64,000 nt of DNA from an uncultured Pelagibacteraceae bacterium. Its GTDB lineage: Bacteria > Pseudomonadota > Alphaproteobacteria > Pelagibacterales > Pelagibacteraceae. Positions 8,865-18,868 of this stretch are shown piece by piece (the first letter of the stretch is position 1; every line of letters begins with the position of its first letter). A program made the translations under genes and the position numbers. The notes below the pieces were generated by a model. The model saw nothing but the letters and a program-made list of their open reading frames with translations. It did not search any database and was not told the DNA's origin. The stretch is taken from contig CACEEW010000003.1 in the NCBI GenBank assembly GCA_902558705.1, positions 33,046 through 97,045 on the forward strand, given 5' to 3'.

Positions 8865-9934
8865 AAACATACATTCAATTTATTTTGAGAATTTATATGA
8901 CCGCTTTAATCAACATTTTTTTGATTTTTTTCAGCTTAATATTTATTCTTAATTTATTAACCGAATTAGAATTTTTTAAAGAAATAGAGGTAAGTTCTTT
9001 TTATCCACTTTATTTATCATTAATAAATACTCCAATGTTTGTATTTGAAATGTTTCCATTTATATTTTTGATTTCTACACAAGTTTTTTTTAATAATTTG
9101 TTTAATAATAATGAAATGAATATATTAAAATATTCAGGATTAAAGAATTCAAAAATTTTTTCAATTTTAAGTATTACAACTTTTTTATTAGGAATATTTA
9201 TTGTGTTCATTTTTTATAATTTTTCGTCTAATTTGAAATATTTTTATTTAGGATTAAAGTCTAATTATACCACAAACGATCAGTATCTAGCAGTTATTAC
9301 AAAAAATGGCCTTTGGATAAAAGATACTAATGATAACAAAACACTTATGATTAATGCTGCCAAAATAGATAAAAACGAACTACAGAATGCTTTTATTTCA
9401 GAATTTAATAGTAACTATGAAATTATAAGAACTATTAAAAGTAACAAAATAGATATTACTAAAAAAGAATGGGTTATAAAAAATGCTGAAATATTTATAG
9501 AGAACAATAAGATTGATGAAGAAAAACTATATATAAAAACAAATTATGACTACGAAATAATTCAAAATTTATTTTCTAATATGTCTTCCCTATCAGTTTT
9601 TGAACTATTAGAAATGAGAAATAATTATAAAAAACTAAATTATTCTTTGACTGAAGTTGATCTTCAATTAATAAAGTTAATTTCTTATCCTATTTTTTTT
9701 GTATTGATGGTTGTATTTTCAGGAATAATCATGATGAATACTAAAAGCTTTAAAAGTAAAAATTTAAAAATTACAATAGGATTTTTTTTTTCAGTAATAA
9801 TTTATTATATAAATAATTTTTTTTATGTTCTTGGAAACACTGAAAAGATTAGTATATTGACTGCAATAACTCTACCATTATTAGTTTTTGCTTTAATCAA
9901 TTTAATACTTTTAAAAAATTTAAATGTTAAATAA
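8861..9934 (+). CDS. lptG: LPS export ABC transporter permease LptG
   Basis: Second YjgP/YjgQ permease of the LptB2FG exporter (357 aa). It has the same layout as its neighbour: transmembrane segments at about 10-33, 55-75 and 98-120, a periplasmic domain, then three C-terminal helices. The MFVFEMFPFIFLISTQ stretch is typical of LptG. It overlaps lptF by 4 nt and lptD by 11 nt, indicating a tightly coupled operon. The ATPase lptB is not in this window. Confidence 0.9.
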   Translation: MKTYIQFILRIYMTALINIFLIFFSLIFILNLLTELEFFKEIEVSSFYPLYLSLINTPMFVFEMFPFIFLISTQVFFNNLFNNNEMNILKYSGLKNSKIFSILSITTFLLGIFIVFIFYNFSSNLKYFYLGLKSNYTTNDQYLAVITKNGLWIKDTNDNKTLMINAAKIDKNELQNAFISEFNSNYEIIRTIKSNKIDITKKEWVIKNAEIFIENNKIDEEKLYIKTNYDYEIIQNLFSNMSSLSVFELLEMRNNYKKLNYSLTEVDLQLIKLISYPIFFVLMVVFSGIIMMNTKSFKSKNLKITIGFFFSVIIYYINNFFYVLGNTEKISILTAITLPLLVFALINLILLKNLNVK

Positions 9935-12356
9935 ATTAATAATTATTTTAGTTATCATTTTAAGTAATTTTTTTTTATATAAAGCTTATTCTGATGATCA
10001 AATAAATTTTGATGTATCTCAAATAGAAGTTCTTGAGGAAGGTGACAAAATTATTGGAAAAAAAAGAGGTAAAATTACAACAAATGATGGAGTTATAATA
10101 AATGCAGATGAATTTGAATATGATAAAATTAAAAATATCTTAAAAGCTAAGGGCAATATAACTGTAAATGATGAAGCTAATGATTATATCATTAATTCAG
10201 AAAATATTTTATATTCAATAGATCAAGAAAAAATTCAGATAAAAGGTAGATCTAGTTCTTTAATATTTTCAAATTACAATTTTAAGTCTGAAGACCTAAT
10301 TATTTTAAGAGATAAATCAATATTAGAGTCTAATAAACCAACTACAATTATAGATAAAAAAAACCAAACACTTTATGAAATAGATAAATTTAGGTATTCT
10401 ATAAAAGATGAAATTTTAAAAGGAAATAAAATATTTATAAATACTAAATTTAATCAACCTTTTAGTGATAAATATTTTTTTAAAAATGGAATTTTTAATT
10501 TAAAGGATCAAAGTTACATTGCTAAGGACATTGATATTAATTTAAAAAAAGATATTTTTGGTAATAAAAAAAATGATCCAAGATTTAAAGGTATTTCATC
10601 CTCTAGTAAAAATGGTGTAACAACAATTGAAAAAGGAATTTTCACTAGTTGTAAAAAAAATGATAAATGTCCACCCTGGTCAGTTCAAGCAAACAAAATT
10701 ACATACGATAAAAATAAAAAACAAATTTTATACGATAATGCACTTATAAAAGTTTATGATATTCCTATAATATATTTTCCAAAATTTTTTCATCCTGGCC
10801 CTTCAGTTAAAAGACAATCAGGTCTTTTGACACCTCATATTAATAATTCAAACATTCTAGGTTCTTCATTGCAGATTCCTTATTTTCATGTCCTGTCAGA
10901 CAATAAGGATTTTACTTTTAAGCCTACATTTTTTGATAAAGATATTTTCATGATACAGAATGAATATAGACAACAAAATAAAAAATCTTTTTTTATTACC
11001 GATTTCAATATTACTGATGGGTATAAATCCAAAAGTGCTCAGAAAGAAAATACTTTAATACATTTTTTTTCAAAATATGAATCTGACTTAGATTTTGAAA
11101 ATTTCATAGAGAGTTCTTTAAATATTTCCTATCAAAAAGTAAATAATGACACCTATCTAAAAATTTTTGATACTAATATTGTGGAAACTGAACTTAAACC
11201 AGAAAACTTTGATACCTTAACATCTGATATAGAGTTAGATTTAGAGCACGAAAAATTTAATCTCACAACGGGTTTTACTGCTTATGAAGATTTATCTAAA
11301 CCAAATAGTGATCGTTATCAGTTCATATTACCTTATTATAATTTTTCAAAAAATATCTTTGATAATAATAACTTTGGTTCTTTTGACTTTGTTTCTCTTG
11401 GAGATAATATTTTAAAAGACACTAATAGTTTAAGATCCAGAATGATTAACAATCTTAATATACAAAGTTTTAATTTTATTTCAGATAAAGGATTTAAAAA
11501 TAATTTGAATTACTATTTGAAGAATACAATTACTGCTGGAAAAAATAATGTAGAGTATGACTCAAGCCCTGAGGTTAAATTTTCAAATATAATTGAAATG
11601 CAATCAAGTTTTCCATTAATAAAAGTGAGTGAAAACTATTCAAACTATATAAATCCAAAATTATCTTTAAGAATGAATCCTTCTAGTATGAAATTTTATG
11701 GAGATGAAAAAAGAAAAATTAACAATGATAATATTTTTAACATTAATCGACTTGGTTTAATAGATACTCTTGAAACTGGTCAAAATCTTACTTTAGGAAT
11801 TGATTATAAGAAAGAAAAATTAGATAATATTAATAAATTCTTTGAGGCAAAACTTGGAACTGTTTTAAGGAGAAAAGAAAATAAAGATATACCCACTAGT
11901 AGTACAATAAATAAGAAAAAGTCAAATTATTTTGGAAAAATAAAAAATAACTTTAATGAAAATATACTTTTAGATTATGAATTTTCAGTTGATAATAATC
12001 TTAATCATGTCGAGTACAATTCTCTTGGAACAACCATTACAAAAAACAGATTTGTTACGACTTTTGATTTCATTGAAGAAAATGGTGCAATTGGAAATAA
12101 AAATATTTTAGAGAATACCACATCTTTTAATTTTGATGATCAAAATTTTGTAACTTTTAGAACTAGAAAAAATAGAGAAATAGATCTAACTGAATACTAT
12201 AATTTTATATATGAATATAAAAACGATTGTCTTGTTGCAGGATTAAAATATAAAAAAACTTATTATAATGATAGAGATTTAGAACCTACAGAGGATTTTA
12301 TGTTAAGTATAACACTAATACCAATGACATCTATAGAACAAAAAATTTCAGATTAA
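9924..12356 (+). CDS. lptD: LPS-assembly outer-membrane protein LptD
   Basis: Outer-membrane beta-barrel that inserts LPS into the outer leaflet (810 aa). A signal peptide covers about residues 1-22. An OstA/LptA-like domain follows (repeated DGVIINADEFEYDKIKN-type strands to about 160), then the LptD barrel. Family landmarks include the SCKKNDKCPPWSVQA cysteine/proline motif, KVYDIPIIYFPKFFHPG, KRQSGLLTPHI, and a C-terminal strand region with the NDCLVAGLKYKKTYYNDRDL pattern typical of alphaproteobacterial LptD. It is followed by surA after 4 nt. Confidence 0.93.
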   Translation: MLNKLIIILVIILSNFFLYKAYSDDQINFDVSQIEVLEEGDKIIGKKRGKITTNDGVIINADEFEYDKIKNILKAKGNITVNDEANDYIINSENILYSIDQEKIQIKGRSSSLIFSNYNFKSEDLIILRDKSILESNKPTTIIDKKNQTLYEIDKFRYSIKDEILKGNKIFINTKFNQPFSDKYFFKNGIFNLKDQSYIAKDIDINLKKDIFGNKKNDPRFKGISSSSKNGVTTIEKGIFTSCKKNDKCPPWSVQANKITYDKNKKQILYDNALIKVYDIPIIYFPKFFHPGPSVKRQSGLLTPHINNSNILGSSLQIPYFHVLSDNKDFTFKPTFFDKDIFMIQNEYRQQNKKSFFITDFNITDGYKSKSAQKENTLIHFFSKYESDLDFENFIESSLNISYQKVNNDTYLKIFDTNIVETELKPENFDTLTSDIELDLEHEKFNLTTGFTAYEDLSKPNSDRYQFILPYYNFSKNIFDNNNFGSFDFVSLGDNILKDTNSLRSRMINNLNIQSFNFISDKGFKNNLNYYLKNTITAGKNNVEYDSSPEVKFSNIIEMQSSFPLIKVSENYSNYINPKLSLRMNPSSMKFYGDEKRKINNDNIFNINRLGLIDTLETGQNLTLGIDYKKEKLDNINKFFEAKLGTVLRRKENKDIPTSSTINKKKSNYFGKIKNNFNENILLDYEFSVDNNLNHVEYNSLGTTITKNRFVTTFDFIEENGAIGNKNILENTTSFNFDDQNFVTFRTRKNREIDLTEYYNFIYEYKNDCLVAGLKYKKTYYNDRDLEPTEDFMLSITLIPMTSIEQKISD

Positions 12357-12360
12357 TTTT

Positions 12361-13302
12361 ATGAGTAGTAATATATTTTTAAAATATTCATTTATATCCT
12401 TCTTAATAATTCTTTTTAATTTATGTAAATTACAAGCCTTAGAGAATAAAATTTTATTTAAAATAAATAATGAAATAATAACTACAGTAGATATTTACCA
12501 TGAAGTTAAATTTTTAAAAATTTTTAACCCTCAAATTAATGATTTAAATAATCAAGAACAATTAGTTGTCTCAAAAAACTCTATTATAAGAGACAAAATC
12601 AAGAAAACCGAAATCCTTAATTTTGTAGAAGAAATTAAAGTAGAGGATAAATATTTAATAAATTTACTTAAAAATAAATATTCAGAAATAAATGTTGATA
12701 CTATAAAAAATTTTGAGAATTATTTAGTAGAAAATGATCTAAATGTTAATCTAATAAAAGAGAAATTTGCTATAGAATTAATTTGGCAAGATTTGGTATT
12801 TCAAAAATTTAGTTCTAAGATATCAATAGATGAAGAAAAAATTAGATCAGAAATTTTGAAAAAATCTAAAAAAGATTTAAGAGAATTATCAATTTCAGAG
12901 ATTATTTTTAATGTTTCAAAAAAAACAGAATTTGAAAAAAAGTATAGAAAAATTCTTGAGGATATTGAATTAACTGGTTTTAAAAATGCTGCTTTAATTC
13001 ACAGTATTTCAGACTCTGCCTCTCTTGGTGGATATATTGGATGGATTAAAGAAAATAATTTAAATGAAGATATAAGAAAAAAAACTTCAAATTTAAAAAA
13101 AGGAGAATTTTCTAAACCAATAATGACCTCATCAGGTTTTCTTATAATAAAAGTTGAAGATGAAAAGAAATATGAAATTGATTTAAATCTTGATAAAGAA
13201 ATTAAAAATTTAATTAAATTTAAAACTAGTGAACAATTAAATCAATTTTCTAGACTTTATTTTAACAAAGTTAAAAAAGATATAATATTTAATGAATTAT
13301 AA
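12361..13302 (+). CDS. surA: SurA-like periplasmic peptidyl-prolyl isomerase/chaperone
   Basis: Exported chaperone that helps fold outer-membrane proteins such as LptD. An N-terminal hydrophobic segment (about 9-25) looks like a signal peptide. A SurA_N helical region with the usual KINNEIITTVDIYHEVKFL start follows. One parvulin-type domain near residues 170-270 contains ISEIIF, the SLGGYIGWI segment and SKPIMTSSGFLIIKVED. At 313 aa with a single parvulin domain it is shorter than the two-domain E. coli protein. It overlaps pdxA by 11 nt. Confidence 0.85.
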   Translation: MSSNIFLKYSFISFLIILFNLCKLQALENKILFKINNEIITTVDIYHEVKFLKIFNPQINDLNNQEQLVVSKNSIIRDKIKKTEILNFVEEIKVEDKYLINLLKNKYSEINVDTIKNFENYLVENDLNVNLIKEKFAIELIWQDLVFQKFSSKISIDEEKIRSEILKKSKKDLRELSISEIIFNVSKKTEFEKKYRKILEDIELTGFKNAALIHSISDSASLGGYIGWIKENNLNEDIRKKTSNLKKGEFSKPIMTSSGFLIIKVEDEKKYEIDLNLDKEIKNLIKFKTSEQLNQFSRLYFNKVKKDIIFNEL

Positions 13303-14260
13303 ACCAATAATTATAGTGGCCGGTGAACCAAACAGTATTTTTTTTGAAATATTTTTTAAAGCTCTAAAAACTGAAAGATTCAAAAGCCCAATACTTTTAA
13401 TTGCTTCAATAGATATTTTAAAACTTCAAATGAAGAAGTTAAGATTTAAAAAAAAGATTAAATTATTAACTTTACCTGAAATACAAAAAACAAAATTAAA
13501 TAATCGATCAATTAATTTAATAAGTATAAAATATAGCCAAAATAAACCTTTTGAGAAATTATCATCAAAATCAAACGATTATATTAATCTATCTTTTGAT
13601 TTAGCCTTGGAGATTATTAAAAAAAAAATTACTAATAAATTTATTAATGGACCTATTTCAAAAAAATTTTTTTTAAAAAATAAATTTTTAGGAATTACTG
13701 AATATTTGGCTCACAAAACTAAGACTAAAAAATATGCTATGTTAATTTATAATGAAAATTTATCAGTAAGTCCGATAACAACACACTTGCCATTAAAGCA
13801 TGTATCAAAAAATATAAGCAAAAATTTAATTTTAGAAAAAGTAAAATTAATCAATAGTTTTTTTAAGGAAAACCTGAAAAAAAAACCTAATATCGCTATT
13901 ACAGGGCTAAATCCTCACTGTGAAAGTATTGATATGTTTAATGAAGATCAAAAAATTCTTAAACCTGTGATTAAATATTTATTAAAATTAAAGTACAAAG
14001 TATCAGGTCCATTTGCAGCAGATACTATATTTTTAAAAAAAAATAGAAAAAAATTTGATGTAATAATTGGTATGTATCACGATCAAGTATTAACACCTTT
14101 AAAGACTTTATATGAATATGATGCTATCAATATAACCTTAGGGCTTCCTTTCATTAGAGTTTCACCAGATCATGGTCCAAATGAAAGGATGTTAGGTAAA
14201 AACTTATCTAATCCATTAAGTCTTATTAGAGCAATAAAGTTTTTAGACTCTCAGAAGTGA
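13292..14260 (+). CDS. pdxA: 4-hydroxythreonine-4-phosphate dehydrogenase
   Basis: NAD-dependent enzyme of the DXP-dependent pyridoxal-phosphate pathway, working before PdxJ. Family features: AGEPNSIFFEIF at the N-terminus, GITEYLAHKTKT with metal/substrate-binding residues, TTHLPLKHV, GLNPHCE, the GMYHDQVLTPLKTL metal-binding His segment, and RVSPDHGPNERMLGK. Canonical PdxA has a Thr-Ala-Phe stretch after DHG, so the PNER sequence is a local deviation. Length is 322 aa. The stop overlaps the GTG start of ksgA (GTGA). Position between surA and ksgA is conserved in proteobacteria. Confidence 0.92.
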   Translation: MNYKPIIIVAGEPNSIFFEIFFKALKTERFKSPILLIASIDILKLQMKKLRFKKKIKLLTLPEIQKTKLNNRSINLISIKYSQNKPFEKLSSKSNDYINLSFDLALEIIKKKITNKFINGPISKKFFLKNKFLGITEYLAHKTKTKKYAMLIYNENLSVSPITTHLPLKHVSKNISKNLILEKVKLINSFFKENLKKKPNIAITGLNPHCESIDMFNEDQKILKPVIKYLLKLKYKVSGPFAADTIFLKKNRKKFDVIIGMYHDQVLTPLKTLYEYDAINITLGLPFIRVSPDHGPNERMLGKNLSNPLSLIRAIKFLDSQK

Positions 14261-15045
14261 TTAAAGCAAAAAAAAGTTTAGGTCAAAATTTTTTAATAGA
14301 TAAAAATATAATTAATAAAATTTTACAGGTAACAAATATTAAGAATAAATATATACTAGAGGTTGGACCAGGAACGGGAAATCTTACCTCAAATATAATT
14401 AAATATAGCCCAAAAAAAATTTTTGTTATAGAGAAAGATGAAAATTTAGCTCTAAAATTGTCTAATAATTTTAAAAATGAAATTGAAGTAATTAATAATG
14501 ATATCTTAATAATAAATGAAAAAAAAATTTGTAATGATGAGCTAATTGTATTTGGGAATCTGCCTTATAATATTTCAACAGAAATATTGTGCAAATGGAT
14601 ATTAAACTTAGACAAAAGTAGTTTCTGGTTCAGCTGCTTAGTTTTAATGTTTCAAAAAGAAGTTGCAGATAGAATTATCTCAAATTTTAATACTTCTAAT
14701 TACGGAAGATTATCTATTTTATCAAATTGGAAACTAGATGTTAAAAAGATTTGTGATGTCAAACCTAATAGTTTTTCACCAAGACCTAAAGTTGATAGTT
14801 CTTTATTGTTTTTTAAACCAAAAAAAAATTTTTACGAAATTGAAAATCCCAAAAACTTAGAAAAAATAACTAGAATATTTTTTAGCCAGCGAAGAAAAAT
14901 GTTAAAAAAACCATTTAATCAACTATTTAATGGAAATTTAAATATAATTAATAAATTAGAAATTGATTTAAATTTAAGGCCGCAAAACCTTAATTTTGAG
15001 ACTTATTATAAATTGACACAGGAATATGAAAACCTAACCCGTTAA
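14257..15045 (+). CDS. rsmA: 16S rRNA (adenine1518-N6/adenine1519-N6)-dimethyltransferase
   Basis: KsgA/RsmA dimethylates two adjacent adenines in helix 45 of 16S rRNA using SAM. Visible motifs are [14 protein letters not shown], the SAM-binding [10 protein letters not shown], the catalytic [19 protein letters not shown], and [15 protein letters not shown]. Length is 262 aa. The start is GTG at 14257, overlapping the pdxA stop, and no upstream ATG is available in frame without a long overlap. The 3' end overlaps convergent gmk by 12 nt. Confidence 0.95.
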   Translation: MIKAKKSLGQNFLIDKNIINKILQVTNIKNKYILEVGPGTGNLTSNIIKYSPKKIFVIEKDENLALKLSNNFKNEIEVINNDILIINEKKICNDELIVFGNLPYNISTEILCKWILNLDKSSFWFSCLVLMFQKEVADRIISNFNTSNYGRLSILSNWKLDVKKICDVKPNSFSPRPKVDSSLLFFKPKKNFYEIENPKNLEKITRIFFSQRRKMLKKPFNQLFNGNLNIINKLEIDLNLRPQNLNFETYYKLTQEYENLTR

Positions 15046-15666
15046 TTTTTCAACATGCTTCCGAATAAATTCTTTATCATAGTCTTTTGATCCATTATTA
15101 ATTTCTGCATCAATTAAACCTTTAATTTTTGAAAAGCAATTATTTAGATCATCATTGATCACTACATAATCGTAATTAATCCAATGCAATACATCTCTAC
15201 CAAATTGTTTCATTCTTTCTTCAGCTATTAGTTTATCTTTCATATCTCTGCTAGATAACCTTTTAAATAATACATCTTTGCTAGGTGGTAATATAAAAAA
15301 TGTTATTAATTTGTAATCTAATTTTTTATTTCTAATTTGATCTGCGCCTTGCCAATCAATATCAAATAAAACATTTTTTCCTTTACTTAAATGATTGATT
15401 ACAGGAGTCCTAGTTGTTCCATAAAAATTATCAAAAACTTTCGCATATTCCAAAAATTCTTGATTGTTTATAAGTCTCTTAAATTCAGTTTCTTCCACAA
15501 AGTAATAATCTTTATTTTGAACTTCTTTTGCTCTTGGTTTGCGGGTTGTGTGAGAAATAGAGATTTCAAAATTTTCTATGCCAGATAATAAACTTACTAG
15601 AGTGGTTTTTCCTGCTCCTGAGGGAGAGGACAAGATAATCATTATCCCGTCATTCTCTATCGGCAT
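15034..15666 (-). CDS. gmk: Guanylate kinase
   Basis: Phosphorylates GMP to GDP. P-loop [12 protein letters not shown] at the N-terminus, the GMP-binding ISHTTRKPR and [10 protein letters not shown] segments, and [12 protein letters not shown] are all present; about 210 aa. I choose the ATG at 15666; a TTG one codon earlier (15669) and an ATG at 15642 preceded by GGGA are alternatives. It lies 5-8 nt behind the acpP stop, so it is probably the last gene of the fabD-fabG-acpP-gmk run. Confidence 0.95.
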   Translation of the reverse strand: MPIENDGIMIILSSPSGAGKTTLVSLLSGIENFEISISHTTRKPRAKEVQNKDYYFVEETEFKRLINNQEFLEYAKVFDNFYGTTRTPVINHLSKGKNVLFDIDWQGADQIRNKKLDYKLITFFILPPSKDVLFKRLSSRDMKDKLIAEERMKQFGRDVLHWINYDYVVINDDLNNCFSKIKGLIDAEINNGSKDYDKEFIRKHVEKLTG

Positions 15667-15674
15667 CAAAAAAC

Positions 15675-15914
15675 TTAGTTTGCTTTACCTTCAATAAATT
15701 TGACAGCATCACCCACTGTTAAAATTTTTTCAGCTTCACTATCTGAAATTTCTGAACCAAACTCTTCTTCGAAAGCCATTACTAATTCAACAGTATCTAA
15801 ACTATCAGCTCCCAAATCGTCTATAAAACTAGACTCTTCAGTTACTTTCACTTCGTCAATACCTAAATGATCTGCTACTATTTTTTTTACCTTGCTTGAA
15901 ACATCTTCTGACAT
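15675..15914 (-). CDS. acpP: Acyl carrier protein
   Basis: Small acidic four-helix protein (79 aa) carrying fatty-acyl intermediates on a phosphopantetheine attached to Ser38 in [11 protein letters not shown]. It is preceded by a good Shine-Dalgarno (AAAGGATC) at normal spacing from the ATG, consistent with high expression. It is separated from fabG by 47 nt and followed within a few nucleotides by gmk. Confidence 0.97.
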   Translation of the reverse strand: MSEDVSSKVKKIVADHLGIDEVKVTEESSFIDDLGADSLDTVELVMAFEEEFGSEISDSEAEKILTVGDAVKFIEGKAN

Positions 15915-15961
15915 ATTGATCCTTTTGTTTTAAATTCTTAATAGTTTAAAAACTTATTTTG

Positions 15962-16699
15962 TCAAGCCATATACATGCCTCCATTAACATGTATTGTTTC
16001 TCCATTGATGTAATTTGATTGATCTGAGGCTAAAAAAAGAACTGCATTAGCAACATCTTCTGGTTCCCCTAAACGAGAAGAAGGTATTTTTGATATTATA
16101 GCTTCTTTAAATTTTTCTTCTATTTTATCTGTCATCTCTGTTTTTATAAAACCTGGTGAAATACAATTAATATTTATATTCTTTTTTGCATATTCTATCG
16201 CTAAACTTTTAGACATTGCAACAATGCCAGCTTTGGAAGCAGTATAATTTGCTTGTCCCAAATTTCCTGTATGACCTACAACTGAAGTTATATTTATAAT
16301 TTTTCCATATTTATTTTTAAGCATTTTTTTTACTGCAAATTTACTTAACAAGAAAGTTGAAGTTAAATTAATATCTATTACTTTTTTCCATTCATCAATA
16401 TTCATTCTAATAGCTAAATTATCTTGAGTTATACCAGCATTGTTTATTAAACAATCTAGTCCTCCCCCAAGTTGTTTTATTGCGTTTTCAATAAACTCCT
16501 CAATTTCATCACTTTTAGAAATATCAAATTTCAAAATATTAGTATTTTTAAATTTAGATTTTAGTTCCTCAAGTTTTTCAAGTCTTGTGCCAGTGGCCAA
16601 TATTTTGGCACCAGCATCGCTTAATCTTTTTACAATGGAATTACCAATTCCTCCTGTAGCACCAGTAATAATAATTTTTTTATTCTCTAAATTCATCAT
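15962..16699 (-). CDS. fabG: 3-oxoacyl-ACP reductase FabG
   Basis: Classical SDR reductase of fatty-acid elongation (245 aa, NADPH-dependent). It shows the cofactor motif TGATGGIGN near residue 13, NNAG at 87-90, catalytic Ser139, and YTASK with Tyr152 and Lys156. The C-terminal NGETIHVNGGMYMA is typical of FabG. Two consecutive ATGs overlap the fabD TGA; I give the longer form. It sits between fabD and acpP, as in many bacteria. Confidence 0.96.
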   Translation of the reverse strand: MMNLENKKIIITGATGGIGNSIVKRLSDAGAKILATGTRLEKLEELKSKFKNTNILKFDISKSDEIEEFIENAIKQLGGGLDCLINNAGITQDNLAIRMNIDEWKKVIDINLTSTFLLSKFAVKKMLKNKYGKIINITSVVGHTGNLGQANYTASKAGIVAMSKSLAIEYAKKNININCISPGFIKTEMTDKIEEKFKEAIISKIPSSRLGEPEDVANAVLFLASDQSNYINGETIHVNGGMYMA

Positions 16700-17622
16700 A
16701 TCTTGAGCTCTTTTATATCACTCTCTTCATTTATTGTATTTATTTTTACATTCCTATCTATTCGTTTGACTAATCCTGAAAGCACTTTTCCAGGACCTAT
16801 TTCAATAAACTGATTAACACCTTTTTTAATCATATTTAAAACGCTTTCTCTCCACCTAACCCTATTTTCAATTTGATCTATCAATAATCTTTTTAAATCA
16901 TCTTTACTATTTATTTCATTTGCTGTTACATTTGAGATTAATATATTTTTCGAATCTTCGAAATTAGTATTTTCAATTTCTTTTTTCATAACTTCTGTTG
17001 CTTTATTCATAAGATAACAATGAAAAGGAGCGCTAACAGGTAATTTAATATTTTTAATATTCTTTGATTTAAGGATCTCAACTAATTTTAATAGTTCAGT
17101 ATTTTTTCCACTTAAAACTATCTGACCTTCTGAATTATCATTAGCAATTTGAACTGTTAAATCATTTTTATTTTCTGTAATAATTTTCTCTAAAATTTCA
17201 ATTGTAGAACCCAATACAGCTAACATTCCACCTTCTCCATTTGGAACTGCATTTTGCATGGCCTCTCCACGTACTTTTAAAAGTTTAATAGTCTCAGAAA
17301 AATTTAAATAATTTGCAGCCGATAGGGCCGAATACTCCCCTAATGAATGACCAGCAAAAAATTTTGCATTATTTAAATTAATATTAAACTCTTTTTTTAC
17401 AACTTGAAATATTGAGTAACTAATTAAAAATATTGCAGGTTGAGTATTAACTGTAAGATCAAGTTCTTTTTTAGGTCCATCCATAATTATTTTAGATAAT
17501 GGAATACCCAAAGCATCATCTGCCTCTAAAAATAATTCTTTAACAATAGTATATTTATCAAAAAAATTTTTTCCCATGCCAATTACTTGTGATCCTTGTC
17601 CTGGAAAAATTACTGAAAACAT
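16696..17622 (-). CDS. fabD: Malonyl-CoA:ACP transacylase
   Basis: Loads malonate onto ACP for fatty-acid synthesis. N-terminal FPGQGSQ, the active-site nucleophile Ser93 in GHSLGEYSAL, the oxyanion-side QIANDNSEGQIVLSG segment, catalytic His in SAPFHCYLM and C-terminal FIEIGPGKVLSGLVKRI are all present (308 aa). First gene of the minus-strand fab run; it overlaps fabG by 4 nt. Confidence 0.96.
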   Translation of the reverse strand: MFSVIFPGQGSQVIGMGKNFFDKYTIVKELFLEADDALGIPLSKIIMDGPKKELDLTVNTQPAIFLISYSIFQVVKKEFNINLNNAKFFAGHSLGEYSALSAANYLNFSETIKLLKVRGEAMQNAVPNGEGGMLAVLGSTIEILEKIITENKNDLTVQIANDNSEGQIVLSGKNTELLKLVEILKSKNIKNIKLPVSAPFHCYLMNKATEVMKKEIENTNFEDSKNILISNVTANEINSKDDLKRLLIDQIENRVRWRESVLNMIKKGVNQFIEIGPGKVLSGLVKRIDRNVKINTINEESDIKELKI

Positions 17623-17673
17623 CTTAAAAAAACCTATTTTTTTTTGCTATTTTTGCTATTGTAATTAAAGATT

Positions 17674-17679
17674 TATAAT
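17674..17679 (+). promoter_or_regulatory. Putative -10 element for the rpsF-rpsR-rplI operon
   Basis: An exact TATAAT lies 33 nt before the rpsF ATG in the 89-nt divergent spacer between fabD and rpsF. A TTGCTA at 17653 is a possible -35, but the 15-nt spacing is short. A TTTTTGCTAT motif occurs twice in tandem just upstream (17641-17660). Confidence 0.4.
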
Positions 17680-17711
17680 AGTATATCCTCATTTTTTATT
17701 AAATAATTTAA

Positions 17712-18065
17712 ATGAATTTATACGAGCACACAATTATAGCAAGACAAGACACCTCTCCTAGTGAGATCAAGCAATTAACTGAAAAATATTCTAAAATTAT
17801 TGAAAAAAATGATGGAGAAGTTGTTAAAACTGAAAACTGGGGTCTTATAAATTTATCCTATCTAATTAAAAAGAATAAAAAAGGAAGTTATATTCATTTC
17901 AAAATAAAAGGGAATGGTACTGTTATTAATGAATTAGAAAAGAATGAGTCTTTAGACAAAAAGCTTCTAAGATATTTAACTGTTAAAGTAAAAAATTTTG
18001 ACTTGGAGACTAATTATTTCTCCAAAAAAGATGAAAGTGAAAATAAAGAAAGTATTAAAAATTAA
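17712..18065 (+). CDS. rpsF: 30S ribosomal protein S6
   Basis: S6 of the 30S platform, which binds 16S rRNA with S18. The [22 protein letters not shown] start, [24 protein letters not shown] and LLRYLTVKV are diagnostic; a charged, disordered C-terminal tail completes the 117 aa. First gene of the conserved rpsF-rpsR-rplI operon, 2 nt before rpsR. Confidence 0.97.
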   Translation: MNLYEHTIIARQDTSPSEIKQLTEKYSKIIEKNDGEVVKTENWGLINLSYLIKKNKKGSYIHFKIKGNGTVINELEKNESLDKKLLRYLTVKVKNFDLETNYFSKKDESENKESIKN

Positions 18066-18067
18066 AA

Positions 18068-18340
18068 ATGCCAAAAAGACAAAGCGGAAATAAAAAAGGA
18101 AAACAGAGTAATTTTGCTAAACTAAGTATATTTCAACCAAACAAATATAAATTTAAGAAAAATTGTCCTTTATCAATTAAAGAGGCGCCTAAAATTGATT
18201 ATAAAAATATAAAACTATTAAAAAGATATGTTTCTGAAAATGGTAAAATTTTACCATCAAGAGTTACAAATGTTAGTCAAAAAAAACAAAGGGAATTATC
18301 CTTGTCAATTAAAAGAGCTAGAAATTTAGCCTTATTATAA
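18068..18340 (+). CDS. rpsR: 30S ribosomal protein S18
   Basis: S18, partner of S6 on the 30S platform. The C-terminal core [48 protein letters not shown] matches the family in order (segments [25 protein letters not shown]). A basic N-terminal extension of about 40 residues brings it to 90 aa. It follows rpsF by 2 nt and precedes rplI by 1 nt. Confidence 0.97.
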   Translation: MPKRQSGNKKGKQSNFAKLSIFQPNKYKFKKNCPLSIKEAPKIDYKNIKLLKRYVSENGKILPSRVTNVSQKKQRELSLSIKRARNLALL

Positions 18341-18341
18341 T

Positions 18342-18800
18342 ATGAAAGTTATATTGCTTGAAAATCTAAAAAGAATTGGATCAATTGGTGAAATAATTGA
18401 TGTGAAAAGAGGGTATGCAAGAAACTTTCTCATTGCAAATAAAAAAGCATTATACGCTTCTAAAGAAAATATTAATCAAGTTGAAAAAATTAAGACTCAA
18501 CTTTCTAAGAAAGATAAAGAAAAAAAATTAGAGGCTAAAAAAATAGCTGAAAAAGTTAGCAAAAAAGAATTTACAGTTAAAAAACTAAGTACAGAAAATA
18601 AGGAATTATATGGTTCAGTAAAACCAACTGAGATTTCGAAACTCATTAAAGAAAAAGAGCATTTAGATATAAAACCATCAATGATACAGCCAGTAAAAGA
18701 AATTAAATCTTTAGGTAAATTTAAAGTGAAGATTTCTTTACACTCAGAAATTGATGCAGAAATACTAATTGTAGTTGAGTCAGCAGAAACCATTCAATAA
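18342..18800 (+). CDS. rplI: 50S ribosomal protein L9
   Basis: L9 of the 50S subunit. The N-terminal domain MKVILLENLKRIGSIGEIIDVKRGYARNFLI is highly characteristic. A long Lys/Glu-rich connecting helix (about 45-80) and a C-terminal rRNA-binding domain follow (152 aa). Last gene of the ribosomal operon; 68 nt separate it from dnaB. Confidence 0.97.
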   Translation: MKVILLENLKRIGSIGEIIDVKRGYARNFLIANKKALYASKENINQVEKIKTQLSKKDKEKKLEAKKIAEKVSKKEFTVKKLSTENKELYGSVKPTEISKLIKEKEHLDIKPSMIQPVKEIKSLGKFKVKISLHSEIDAEILIVVESAETIQ

Positions 18801-18868
18801 TTATACAATCTTTTCCCCAATCAATTTTTTAAATTTATTTATTCTTTAAATATTATATTTATTGACTA

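Noticed and set aside
17641..17660. Tandem TTTTTGCTAT copies upstream of rpsF as an operator
   Set aside because: Only two short AT-rich copies; in this base composition that can arise by chance.
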